From an uncultured Aureispira sp. (lineage in GTDB: Bacteria; Bacteroidota; Bacteroidia; Chitinophagales; Saprospiraceae), in assembly GCA_905480485.1 (NCBI GenBank), contig CAJQQM010000024.1, positions 1-48,894 on the forward strand: a stretch of 48,894 nucleotides of DNA, written 5' to 3'. Positions within the stretch are counted from its first letter, which is position 1; each line of letters starts with the position of its first letter. The notes below the pieces were generated by a model. The model was not told where the DNA came from. It searched no databases and saw nothing but the letters and a program-made list of their open reading frames with translations. The position numbers were made by a program, and so were the translations under genes. Of this stretch, positions 16,892 to 26,700 are shown piece after piece.

Positions 16892-18319
16892 ATGTTTATG
16901 CAATTAGAATTCACCAATACCGAAAAAAAACTCTTTGATTTATTGCAAAGTGCAGCTTCAGAATTAGGCTTTCCTAGTTATGTAATAGGGGGGTATGTAC
17001 GCGACAAAATACTACAGCGCCCATCGAAAGATGTTGATATTGTCTGCGTGGGTTCGGGTATTGAATTGGCTAGGCGTTTGGCCACAAAAATACAACCAAA
17101 GCCGAAGGTAGTTGTCTACAAACGTTTTGGTACCGCGATGTTACATTTCAAAGGGTTGGAAGTTGAATTTGTTGGTGCGCGCAAAGAATCTTATCGCAAA
17201 GAATCTAGAAAGCCATTGGTAGAAAACGGAAGTCTTGAAGACGATCAGAATCGTCGAGATTTTACCATAAATGCACTTGCGATTAGCTTAAATAAAGCTG
17301 ACTTTGGAACCTTACTTGATCCTTTTGGAGGAATCGTCGATTTGAAAAACAAATGTATCAAAACACCACTTGATCCAGATGTTACTTTCTCTGATGATCC
17401 ATTAAGGATGATGCGGGCCATTCGTTTTGCGAGCCAACTAGCCTTTGAAATTGATCCAATAGCCTTGCAATCCATTGCAAAACAAAAAAAGCGAATACAC
17501 ATTATCTCACAAGAGCGAATCACTACAGAATTACAAAAAATTATGGCTTCTGCCAAGCCCTCTATAGGCTATAAAATATTGTTTGATACGGGTCTTTTAG
17601 AGCTCATATTCCCGGCTTTACATAAAATGCAAGGTATTGATTTTGTCAATGGGCAAGGGCATAAAGATAATTTTTATCACACGATACAAGTGTTGGATAA
17701 TGTTGCCAGCAAAAGTGATAATATTTGGTTAAGGTGGGTGGCTGTTTTGCACGATATTGCCAAACCACTCTGCAAAAAGTATATTAAAGGGCAAGGGTGG
17801 ACCTTCCACGGGCATGAAGCATTAGGGGCTCGATTCGTTCCTAAGTTTTTTCGTAGGATGAAACTTCCAATGGGAAAGGAAATGAAATATGTTCAAAAAT
17901 TGGTGGCCTTGCATCAGCGTCCTGTGGTCCTCACTAAAGAACAAATTACCGATTCTGCAGTGCGTCGTTTAGTTTTTGAAGCAGGGCAGGACATCGATGA
18001 CTTAATTATTTTTTGTGGGGCTGATTCTACCTCTAAATTTCAATGGAAGCTCGATAAATATGCCCGTAGTTTAGACTTGCTTAAACAAAAGATTACAGAA
18101 ATAGAAGAAAAAGATCGTTTGCGCAATTGGGAACCTCCTATAACAGGGGGATTAATTATGCAAACTTTTGGCTTAAGCCCCTGCAAAGAAGTTGGCCAAA
18201 TCAAAAACAGTATTCGGGAGGCTATATTAGACGGTGATATTCAAAATGACTACCAAGAAGCCTTTGATTTCATGCTTCAAAAGGCAGCAGAGATTGGTTT
18301 GAAACCCGTTTCCCGTTAA
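16892..18319 (+). CDS. cca: CCA tRNA nucleotidyltransferase with HD domain
   Basis: The enzyme adds or repairs the 3' CCA of tRNA. The class II polymerase-beta head has VIGGYVRDKIL (31-41), the metal-binding Asp pair in SKDVDIVCVG (Asp47, Asp49) and RRDFTINALAIS. The tRNA-binding neck follows, then an HD phosphohydrolase-type domain around VLHDIAKP. At 475 residues it is the long HD-containing form. ATGs at 16892 and 16898 are both plausible; the second would remove two residues. Confidence 0.95.
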   Translation: MFMQLEFTNTEKKLFDLLQSAASELGFPSYVIGGYVRDKILQRPSKDVDIVCVGSGIELARRLATKIQPKPKVVVYKRFGTAMLHFKGLEVEFVGARKESYRKESRKPLVENGSLEDDQNRRDFTINALAISLNKADFGTLLDPFGGIVDLKNKCIKTPLDPDVTFSDDPLRMMRAIRFASQLAFEIDPIALQSIAKQKKRIHIISQERITTELQKIMASAKPSIGYKILFDTGLLELIFPALHKMQGIDFVNGQGHKDNFYHTIQVLDNVASKSDNIWLRWVAVLHDIAKPLCKKYIKGQGWTFHGHEALGARFVPKFFRRMKLPMGKEMKYVQKLVALHQRPVVLTKEQITDSAVRRLVFEAGQDIDDLIIFCGADSTSKFQWKLDKYARSLDLLKQKITEIEEKDRLRNWEPPITGGLIMQTFGLSPCKEVGQIKNSIREAILDGDIQNDYQEAFDFMLQKAAEIGLKPVSR

Positions 18320-18418
18320 GCGAAATGGCCCGAAATTATCATTTTGTCTCCGGGCATAACCGTATTAATAATTACAGTTATATTATATTAATTATTATAA
18401 AGACACTGTTTTTTTTCG

Positions 18419-18426
18419 TATATTTG
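18419..18426 (+). promoter_or_regulatory. -7 box of the LamG-like surface protein gene
   Basis: TATATTTG matches TAnnTTTG, 54 bases before the ATG at 18481. No matching -33 TTG was found. Confidence 0.45.
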
Positions 18427-18480
18427 TAAGACTAATCAAGGCCCTAAACCATCGATTTTTCACATATTCATTCGACTATA

Positions 18481-21400
18481 ATGAAATTAACGAGCCTATT
18501 AGTTGTACTCTTTTATACTTTCCGTTTTATTCCAAATGTTTATGCTCAGTCACCGGGTAACGTGCCCTCTAACCTCCAACTTTGGTACAAAGCAAATAAT
18601 GGGGTAGCCTTGGGTGCGGTGAATGCTTGGGCAGATCAGTCGCCGAACGGATTTGATCTCAATCAGGGCGCCATCCTAGAACAACCTACTTGCCTTAGTC
18701 AAGGCATCAACTACAATCCCTCAGTCGTGTTTGATGGTGCTTCTGATTATTTGCCGATTTCTGGCTTGTCCTACAACGGAACCAATGTTCTTGATGGTAT
18801 GGTAAGTTTTGTTGTCTTTAAAACAGCATACAACGCTGCTAATTATAACAATAATTGGGCGTTCTTAGATTACGATCGCTCCGAGTATTTTAATGTTTAT
18901 TTGCACGGGAACGGAGGAATTGGTTTTTCTTTCAACGCCAATGGCATAAGCGACAATACATCTACTACAATAGGGTTGAACGATGGGCGGCCTCATATTG
19001 GTGTAGCGAGTTACAACAATGCAATAATAGAGGATACTAAACTTTATACCGATGGATTACTCGACTTTTCGGCAGACCGCAAGCCTACAGGGATCACAAT
19101 CGGTAGCAACACGGCAAGGTTCGGATTTGTTGGAGACGGTTCAGAAGCCCTTAATTTTGACGGTACAAGAAATGGAATCTATTACGATGGAGAAATTGCT
19201 GAGTTACTTTATTACGATACAGGAACTTTATCCGATAACGAAATCAATCGAATTCAATCTTATTTAGCCATAAAGTATGGGATCACGCTGGGCAATCCAA
19301 GCAGCCCTGTCAGCTATCTTAATTCTGTTAGCGCAAGTATTTGGGCCGCTGACCCCTCTTATCAACATCATATTGCAGGCTTAGCAAGAGATGATATGTC
19401 AGCACTTCAACAACTAAAATCAAAAAGTGAAGCTGCAGGTAGTATTGTTGTAATGAACAAAAGTCTTGGTTTTAACAACGACTTGGATGCTGTTCTTTGG
19501 GGAAGTAATAACGCTGCTACTTCATTTACTTCAACAGATGTAGCCCCTGAATATTCTAGTCGATTGGAACGAAGTTGGAAAGTTGATTTGACAGGTAATC
19601 CTGGACTTCTTACACTACAATTTATCTTGCCCAATTCTGGCAATTTATATCATTATGCTTTACTGACAGATGCTGATGCTGTTTTTGCTGCTGCTGCTAC
19701 GGCAATTCAAGCTTCTTCTATAGAGGGTGATACCATAACATTTAACAACGTTTCTTTGTCGGATGGACAATTCTTTAGCCTGGCTCAAAAAGATTTTGCA
19801 CCCGGAAATGTCGCTGCCGATTTAGCTTTGTGGTATCGAGCAGATGCTGGAATTACCGAAGGAAATGTAGGGTCTTGGCTTGATTTTTCTGGCAATCAAT
19901 ACGATATTATTCAGAATGCAGTCGCCTCTCAACCATCTAGAATATCCAACCAAATCAATTTCAATCCAAGCCTTGAATTTGATGGAAACAACGATTTTTT
20001 GCCAATCTCTGATTTGAACTATAATACCGTCAATGCATTTGATGGTTTGGCTACTTTTGTCGTTTTCAAAACAGATTTCACTGCAGCCAATTTCAATAGT
20101 AACTGGTCTTTTTTAGATTATGACCGATCAGATTTTTTCAATTTCTACCTACATGGAAATGGCCGACTAGCCTTATCTTACAATGCCGGTGCTATTATTG
20201 ATAATACAGCTACAACTGTCCTTAACGATAATACGCCGCACCTTGGCGTTGCTATATACGACAACAGTGTTGTTGAGGATACCAAACTCTATGTAGATGG
20301 TTTGCTCGATTTTTCTGCCGACCGAATTGCAACAGGTGTACCAATTGGTAAGGCTGCTACTCGTTTTGGCTTTATTGGTGATGGTTCAGAAGCAGTGACT
20401 TTTGATGGAGGAAGAAATAATCTATTTTATCAAGGTGAAATTGCGGAAGTGATACTTTACGATGCCGCCTCTATCTCTGATGTCGAATTGACGCAGATAC
20501 AATCGTATTTAGCCATTAAATATGGTATCACTCTAGGTAGTACTACTTCATCAATTAGTTACTTAAGTAGCGCATCGTCAGTTATTTGGCCTGCTGACCC
20601 GCTTTATCAAAACGATATTGCCAGTATTGGAAGAGATGATGCGACGGCTTTAAATCAACAACAATCGATGAGTGTGAATCCTGATGCAATGGTCATGGTA
20701 GAAAAGCTTGGAAGCTTTGCTAACAACCAAGAATATGTGGTGTGGGGAAATGATAACGCTGCGCCTGTTTTGTCTCTTTCAGACGTAGTTCCAGGATATG
20801 AACGTCGCTTGGCACGAACATGGAAAGTCGCTGTAACAGGCAACCCTGGCAATGTGCGTGTGGCTATTATTTTGCCCAATACCAACGATGCGAGTCGATA
20901 TGCATTGCATACCGACTCAGATGCTGTTTTTGCTGCAGGGGCGGTTGCTTATCCTGCAAGTTCCATTAACGGAGATACTATCTTTTTTGACAATGTTGAT
21001 TTTACCGATGGGCAGTTTTTTAGCCTGAGCAAAAAAACCGATATTGCTCCAGGTGCCGTTACCGGCGATTTACAACTTTGGCTAAAGGCCAATGATGGGC
21101 CTGCATGTAACCTAGACGGTTGTACGGTGGCTAATTGGATGGATCGATCTACCAATCTTAACGATTTTGCCCAAGCAAATGCTGGTTTTAGGCCCTTATT
21201 TAAAAATAATATAGTTGATAATATCAATTACAATCCAGTTATTGACTTTGATGGAATAGACGATTTCTTTTTAGACCCTTCTGGTATTCTTGGAAACAGC
21301 ACTTACAACGACTTGAATATCTATTCGGTGGTTATTAGCGATGCCATCAGTGCTTCTTTTTTCTTTGAAGAAGTCTGCAACCCTAGACGTATTTCCATGC

Positions 21401-22884
21401 ATATTCCTTGGGTGGATAATAATTTCTATTGGGATGCCGGAGATGCTTTTGGAAACCATAGGCTGTCTGTTAATTGGAACAGTTCAATCAATACTCCCTA
21501 TTTGTGGTCCAGCTTATATTCGACCAATTCAGGTATTAGTTTGCCTGGTACAACTCAAGCAATTCGCAGAGACGGTTTCAATATCGCTAGCGATAATTCA
21601 GCCAGTCCTTTTACTGGAACAAACGCTCCTTTTTATTTAGGAAAAAGCACAGGTGGAAATCCATTTAATTCGAGAGTAGCTGAATTTATAGCTTATACAG
21701 GAGCTGTTGATGCCAATCAGAATATCAAAATCGAATCCTATTTGGGGATCAAATATGGCATCACCTTGAGTAATGCAGGCCCCGCTAACGCAGGAGATTA
21801 TTTGTCTTCCGATGGAAGTGTTTTGTGGGATGCTTCTCTTTTTCCAGCCTACCACAATGAAGTAATAGGAATAGGACGCGACGATGCACAGGCCTTGTTG
21901 CAAAAACAATCACAAAGTTCGGATGATTCTATTCGCCTTTTTGTCGATGTTTTGGCGATAGATAATGTATCTAATACGGGGTCTATTATTGCCGACAATT
22001 CCTTTGTTTTAATAGGAAGCGACCGAAAGCGCTTGTCTTCAACTACGGCTGCAAAAGCCGAAATGCCTCCCTTTGTTCTAGACAGAATTGAACGAGAATG
22101 GAAGCTAACAAATAGTAATTTTAACGATACCTACAGTATTGAGATTAAATGGGATATTTCAGGCCCTATCGACCTATCCGTTGTTTGCTTACTCATTGAC
22201 GATGATGGTGATTTTAGCAATGCTACTGTACTCGGGCCCGCCGACGGCCTAAGCTTTAGTTTAGGGTCCATCATTGTTTCTGGAATTAATTCAAGTCATA
22301 TTCCTATCAACAGTACCCGTTTTATTACCGTTGGTTTTTTTGATGTCGATTTACCTGTAGAATTACTCGATTTTGAGGCAAAGGCTATTTATAATCAAGT
22401 TGCTTTAAATTGGGCAACCGCTACCGAAACAAACAACGATTATTTTATAGTCGAACGTTCTATCGATGCACTAAATTGGGAATCTATACATAGGGTAGAA
22501 GGCTACGGTAATTCCTTTATCAATCGTTCTTATCAGGTCTATGACGATGCGCCTTATCCGGGGATATCTTATTACCGTTTACGCCAAACGGATTTTGATG
22601 GAACGGTTCATTATTCTCATAGTATTGCAGTAGAATTTATCTACGATGCTTACCATGCAGTCACTATTTATCCTAATCCAAGCAAAGGTGAATTAACCCT
22701 TAAAGCAAATAATGATGCTTTAGAAGTCTGTAGAATTTTTAGTTTATTAGGACAAGATCTTAGCCATAAAGTCCCGGTTTTGGAGCAGTCGGATCACAAA
22801 ATTCGTTTGGATTTAAGCACCCTTGAAACAGGGATTTACCTAATCAAAAGTAAACATCAGGTGCACAAAGTTTTTAAAGAATAA
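18481..22884 (+). CDS. Large T9SS surface protein with three LamG-like modules
   Basis: The 1467-residue protein begins with a signal peptide (cleavage after VYAQ, near 23). Three homologous modules start near residues 25, 441 and 856. Each begins with a line like LQLWYKANNG, has a DFDG-type concanavalin/LamG beta-sandwich, then SYLAIKYGITL, then an I-G-R-D-D-like line, then a half with RxWKV and DGQFFSL. The end (about 1290-1467) has the linker LPVELLDFEAKA, an FN3-like stretch with YYRLRQTDFDG, and a T9SS type A sorting domain with IYPNPSKGELTL. LamG-like folds usually bind glycans or proteins. The inferred role is adhesion or surface display. Confidence 0.88.
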   Translation: MKLTSLLVVLFYTFRFIPNVYAQSPGNVPSNLQLWYKANNGVALGAVNAWADQSPNGFDLNQGAILEQPTCLSQGINYNPSVVFDGASDYLPISGLSYNGTNVLDGMVSFVVFKTAYNAANYNNNWAFLDYDRSEYFNVYLHGNGGIGFSFNANGISDNTSTTIGLNDGRPHIGVASYNNAIIEDTKLYTDGLLDFSADRKPTGITIGSNTARFGFVGDGSEALNFDGTRNGIYYDGEIAELLYYDTGTLSDNEINRIQSYLAIKYGITLGNPSSPVSYLNSVSASIWAADPSYQHHIAGLARDDMSALQQLKSKSEAAGSIVVMNKSLGFNNDLDAVLWGSNNAATSFTSTDVAPEYSSRLERSWKVDLTGNPGLLTLQFILPNSGNLYHYALLTDADAVFAAAATAIQASSIEGDTITFNNVSLSDGQFFSLAQKDFAPGNVAADLALWYRADAGITEGNVGSWLDFSGNQYDIIQNAVASQPSRISNQINFNPSLEFDGNNDFLPISDLNYNTVNAFDGLATFVVFKTDFTAANFNSNWSFLDYDRSDFFNFYLHGNGRLALSYNAGAIIDNTATTVLNDNTPHLGVAIYDNSVVEDTKLYVDGLLDFSADRIATGVPIGKAATRFGFIGDGSEAVTFDGGRNNLFYQGEIAEVILYDAASISDVELTQIQSYLAIKYGITLGSTTSSISYLSSASSVIWPADPLYQNDIASIGRDDATALNQQQSMSVNPDAMVMVEKLGSFANNQEYVVWGNDNAAPVLSLSDVVPGYERRLARTWKVAVTGNPGNVRVAIILPNTNDASRYALHTDSDAVFAAGAVAYPASSINGDTIFFDNVDFTDGQFFSLSKKTDIAPGAVTGDLQLWLKANDGPACNLDGCTVANWMDRSTNLNDFAQANAGFRPLFKNNIVDNINYNPVIDFDGIDDFFLDPSGILGNSTYNDLNIYSVVISDAISASFFFEEVCNPRRISMHIPWVDNNFYWDAGDAFGNHRLSVNWNSSINTPYLWSSLYSTNSGISLPGTTQAIRRDGFNIASDNSASPFTGTNAPFYLGKSTGGNPFNSRVAEFIAYTGAVDANQNIKIESYLGIKYGITLSNAGPANAGDYLSSDGSVLWDASLFPAYHNEVIGIGRDDAQALLQKQSQSSDDSIRLFVDVLAIDNVSNTGSIIADNSFVLIGSDRKRLSSTTAAKAEMPPFVLDRIEREWKLTNSNFNDTYSIEIKWDISGPIDLSVVCLLIDDDGDFSNATVLGPADGLSFSLGSIIVSGINSSHIPINSTRFITVGFFDVDLPVELLDFEAKAIYNQVALNWATATETNNDYFIVERSIDALNWESIHRVEGYGNSFINRSYQVYDDAPYPGISYYRLRQTDFDGTVHYSHSIAVEFIYDAYHAVTIYPNPSKGELTLKANNDALEVCRIFSLLGQDLSHKVPVLEQSDHKIRLDLSTLETGIYLIKSKHQVHKVFKE
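18553..22350 (+). repeat. Three tandem ~415-residue protein modules
   Basis: The starts LWYKAN, LWYRAD and LWLKAN recur at about residues 34, 449 and 866, a spacing of about 415 residues (about 1250 bases). KYGITL appears once per module. Modules 1 and 2 are closest to each other; module 3 has a different middle with extra cysteines and a shorter second half. Confidence 0.85.
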
Positions 22885-22949
22885 TGATATATAGAATTAG
22901 GGTTTTAACTTAGCACTATTTATAATGTGCACCGATTAACTATATCAAT

Positions 22950-23702
22950 ATGTCTTTAATTTCTTGGGTTCGCTTAGATATTCCTTATCAACATGATGCC
23001 AAGGCGATGCGATTCGTAGCGGCAATTAATAATTCAACGGCTAAACTATCCATTTATGAAAGTCCTCCGCTAAAGCATTTGCCAGCTTTGATGCATCAAC
23101 TAATTGAATTAGAAAAAGAGGGGATAATGACCAATCAAGACACGCTTCTGATCTATCCTTTAGATGACAGAATTGCCCTTGCCGATCATATTAGATCAAT
23201 TGCTACAGATAATCATTGGCAATTTAATCGAAACATTCCTGCACTGAGCCATCCCGGAGTTCAACTAAGCTGTGGCTTCGAAATCGACAAAACAGGTTCT
23301 AACGAAGATCTAATCCCGACAGAGTCAGCGCAGCATCGTGTGTTTGAATTAAATCATTTATCACAAAAATCTTTTGAAGAACAAAACCTATTAGCGGCTT
23401 TTTCTTATGTGCGGCATGCGCTACAACTCTCTTATCAGCATTTTGGATGGTCTTCTCCAGGGGTAGCCTACAGCTTAGTCAATTTTGGACATCTAATACT
23501 GACAACTAGCAGCAACGAAAACTATTTTGAATTACAAACAGTACTGAATCGTATGTTGTATCAATGGGACATAGAAGGATTGGACAAAGCAAGTTGGGTA
23601 GGTGCCGCTTCTATTTTTGAGCAATTAATAGAAATTGCAGAACAGCTTCAGCTACCAAGCTACTCGGATCGTTTTCGCGAGCTAGGACAAAACCTATTTT
23701 AG
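22950..23702 (+). CDS. Unrecognised 250-residue protein
   Basis: I do not recognise a family. No signal peptide is visible, so it is probably cytoplasmic. Residues 1-110 look like an alpha/beta domain (SWVRLDIPYQHDAKAMRF, LLIYPLDDRIALADHI). Residues about 125-250 look purely helical, TPR-like, with ALQLSYQHFGWSSPGVAYSL and ASIFEQLIEIAEQLQLP. The gene starts 65 bases after the LamG-like gene on the same strand and could share its transcript. Its stop overlaps the stop of the giant minus-strand gene by 4 bases. Codon use looks like the neighbours, supporting a real gene. Confidence 0.65.
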   Translation: MSLISWVRLDIPYQHDAKAMRFVAAINNSTAKLSIYESPPLKHLPALMHQLIELEKEGIMTNQDTLLIYPLDDRIALADHIRSIATDNHWQFNRNIPALSHPGVQLSCGFEIDKTGSNEDLIPTESAQHRVFELNHLSQKSFEEQNLLAAFSYVRHALQLSYQHFGWSSPGVAYSLVNFGHLILTTSSNENYFELQTVLNRMLYQWDIEGLDKASWVGAASIFEQLIEIAEQLQLPSYSDRFRELGQNLF

Positions 23703-26700
23703 TTAGTTTTCGTAAACCTAAAGCTTTTAGAATCACCTCTTTCATTGCTCAACTGAATCAAATAGACGCCAGAAGCCAAGTTTTGAACATAATCAAACTG
23801 GTAACTATGAAATTTTTTGGAGGGCACCCAAGTTGACCAGATTTCTCGGCCATCAACCGCCATGATGCGTATCCGTAGGGTTTCGCTATCTATGGAAAGA
23901 TTGTTTGTTTTAATCGTAATAATGTCTTGAACCGGATTGGGAAAAATAGTAGCATCAAAAACAATGTCAGATGATAACCCAGCCAAGGCTTTGGTTTCAG
24001 AGAAGCTAAAAGTACCATCTATATCAAGCTGTTTTAAGCGGTAATAGCTGATGCCTTGATGCGCATTTGCGTCGATGTGGCGATAATAGTTAATGTTCGT
24101 ACTGCTGCCTTGTCCGTCCACCCATGCAATACTAGAAAAGCTACTTTCAGTGTCTAACATCCGCTGCAATTCAAAGCCAAGGTTATTGGTTTCGCTAGCG
24201 GTCGCCCAATCAATCAGAACAGAGTCTTCTAAGCCTCTAACTACATCAAATTGTAACCAATCGACCGGCAAGCCCGGGTCGATGACCGATAGGGTAAATG
24301 GACTAAAATTATTGATTGCCGTAGCCGAAGAGACCGTTGAAGTTGTTGGATTAGCGTTGCCGTGGTCTCGCCACAGGTTTCCATCCCAACGCACTACCTG
24401 CGTCAAAGCGAGTTGTTTGAGGCCGCAAGAAGTGAAATCATTCCAACTTAAAGTAACTCTTACACTACTAGCAGCAGCAGTTCTGTCCATCATCCAATAT
24501 TCACAATTACTAACAAAATCTATACTAAGGTCTTTTAAATTGGTATTGTATAAAGGGTCGGGATTGTTCTGGAAATATTCAGCCCTGAAGGCAGCGACTG
24601 TGCTGTTAGGCGCACTGATTCCACAGGGACGATAGCGGTTGTTTTTGCCTACGGGAAAAGTAAAAGCATCATTGCCTATTTTTTCGACAGGGCCATTTAC
24701 ATAGGATATATCTGAAACTGAACTTATAAAAGCATTATCAAGTATGCGCAGCAGGGTGTTCGTACTGTTGAAAATAATTCCTTGATTTAATTGGAGTTCA
24801 TTGGATATTGCACTAACCGTGTTTAATTGTACAGAACCCCCTGCTGATTGGTTGACGTAAAGGTTCCTGAAGACGGGGTTTTCTGAATTAGCTAGGTCAT
24901 TGATAGATTGAGGCTGCGTTCCATCTAATATAACAGCTGCATTGTTGTTGACACCAAATAATACAGATTGGCCTACGGGGAAATCAATGTTGATATCGGA
25001 TGCAAAGGTGCAGGCTTGGTTGTAATTAGGATAAAGCCGTCCGTTGCTACGTTGATTAAAGCTAACAGCTGCGTTAAAATCATTCGGCGAATTATTGTCT
25101 AAAACCATTTGATTGTTACTGCTATTGACAATGGTCGTGCTGCTATTAAAAATACATCCACCATAGGAATAATCGTTGCTGCCGCCACTTTTTTCTAAAT
25201 AAGCACTGGCATTAAAGAGTGTTGAACGGAGTAGCTGTCGGGGTGCCGTAAACTGTACTGCGGCATTCCAGTTATTGTTGTAATGGCTTAATATACTTGT
25301 ACCGCTAAGGCTTAAACTTTGTGCAGTAGTGCCTAATTGCGTGAAATTGCGGAGGTATAAATTGCCTTGGCTATACCCTAAAGGACCAATTAAAATGCGT
25401 CGGTTTGTCGCTAGGGTAGAACTGCCCCCACCTTGTCCAAAGTAAATACCATTGCCCGTACTTGATTCAACAATAATGTCCGCATAAAAATTAGAACCAC
25501 TATTGGCCCTGTTAAGATGTACAAAATTGCTGTTGTGCGTGCCGTGATTGAGAATACTTAGAGGGCCCAAAAAATCTGCTTGCCCGTAATTGCAAATATT
25601 TAAACTATTATAGCCTGTAGATTGATTGATTAAAAAGACTGAATCGGAAAAAACTGCGGTTGAATTGGTTCCGCAATTGAGTTGGCAGTCGTTATTGCTA
25701 GCATCAGATGCACTGTTATAAAAAAACACCTTATCCTTAAATTGATTTCCGCTACTGTTGTGTGCTATATACATACGGTATTGTCCTTGGTTTCTAAATA
25801 CCGCCTCTTTTTCAAAAATATCGGGATTGTTATTGCCCATCGCAAACAATCCGTTGCCCGTATTGATCAGTTCACAGGATTCGTTAAATACATTATTACC
25901 ATTCGAATAATCATTGCTGATACTACTTTTGATAAGACGGGCTGTACCTCTATATTGTGTTCCTCTTGTATAGAGTCGAGGCCCCTCAAACTGTACATTT
26001 CCTCCCCAATCTGCATCATAATTATAAAAGGTTGCAGTGTTCGATAATTGAATTTGTTGTGCTTGATTACCTGTTTGTGTAAAGTTTCTGAATAATAATT
26101 GGCCTGCACTAAAATTATTGAAAATAGAGATTGTTTTGCCCGCTGCTAAGCTTGCTTGCCCACCCGCATCACCAAAACGAATGCCGGTTCCTGAGATACA
26201 TTCCAATTGAATGTTTTCGTTAAAACTATTATTACTTGTTGTCCTGTTATTAAGGTATATACCACTATTGATGCCGCTGCCTAAGTTATGTAGTCGTAGC
26301 TGACCATTAAAAATAATATCCCCATAATTGCCCAGGTAAACGCGATTCGAATTGCTAGAAGTATTGTTGATTAGATTGGTGTTTCCATCGATACGTAAAG
26401 AACTTAATGTATTGTTAGCGAGGACCAAAATATCGTTATCGGCGTTGACCAAATGGGATAGGTTGAGATTGCCCCCAATAAAATGATTAGGGCCTTGGTT
26501 GGCTAAATAAAAAGAACCCGTTCCATTGTTTATCACCTCTAAATTTGTTTGGAAAGTATCAGCCTTTCCATTGCCCATAATCATCGCATTATCTCCCGAA
26601 TGAATGATGTTGGCATCCGACAAAAAATAATTTCCTCCAGGAGAATAATCATTATCTGGACCGGTTTTTTCGATATAAGAAAGGCCTAAGAAACGAGAGT

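Noticed and set aside
18320-18360. GCCCG/CGGGC pair after cca as a terminator
   Set aside because: Only 5 paired bases with an 18-base loop and no T tract.
24093-26047. Plus-strand frames of 121 and 180 codons in the giant gene
   Set aside because: Antisense shadows of the repeat protein; the giant frame is supported by repeats, signal peptide and sorting domain.
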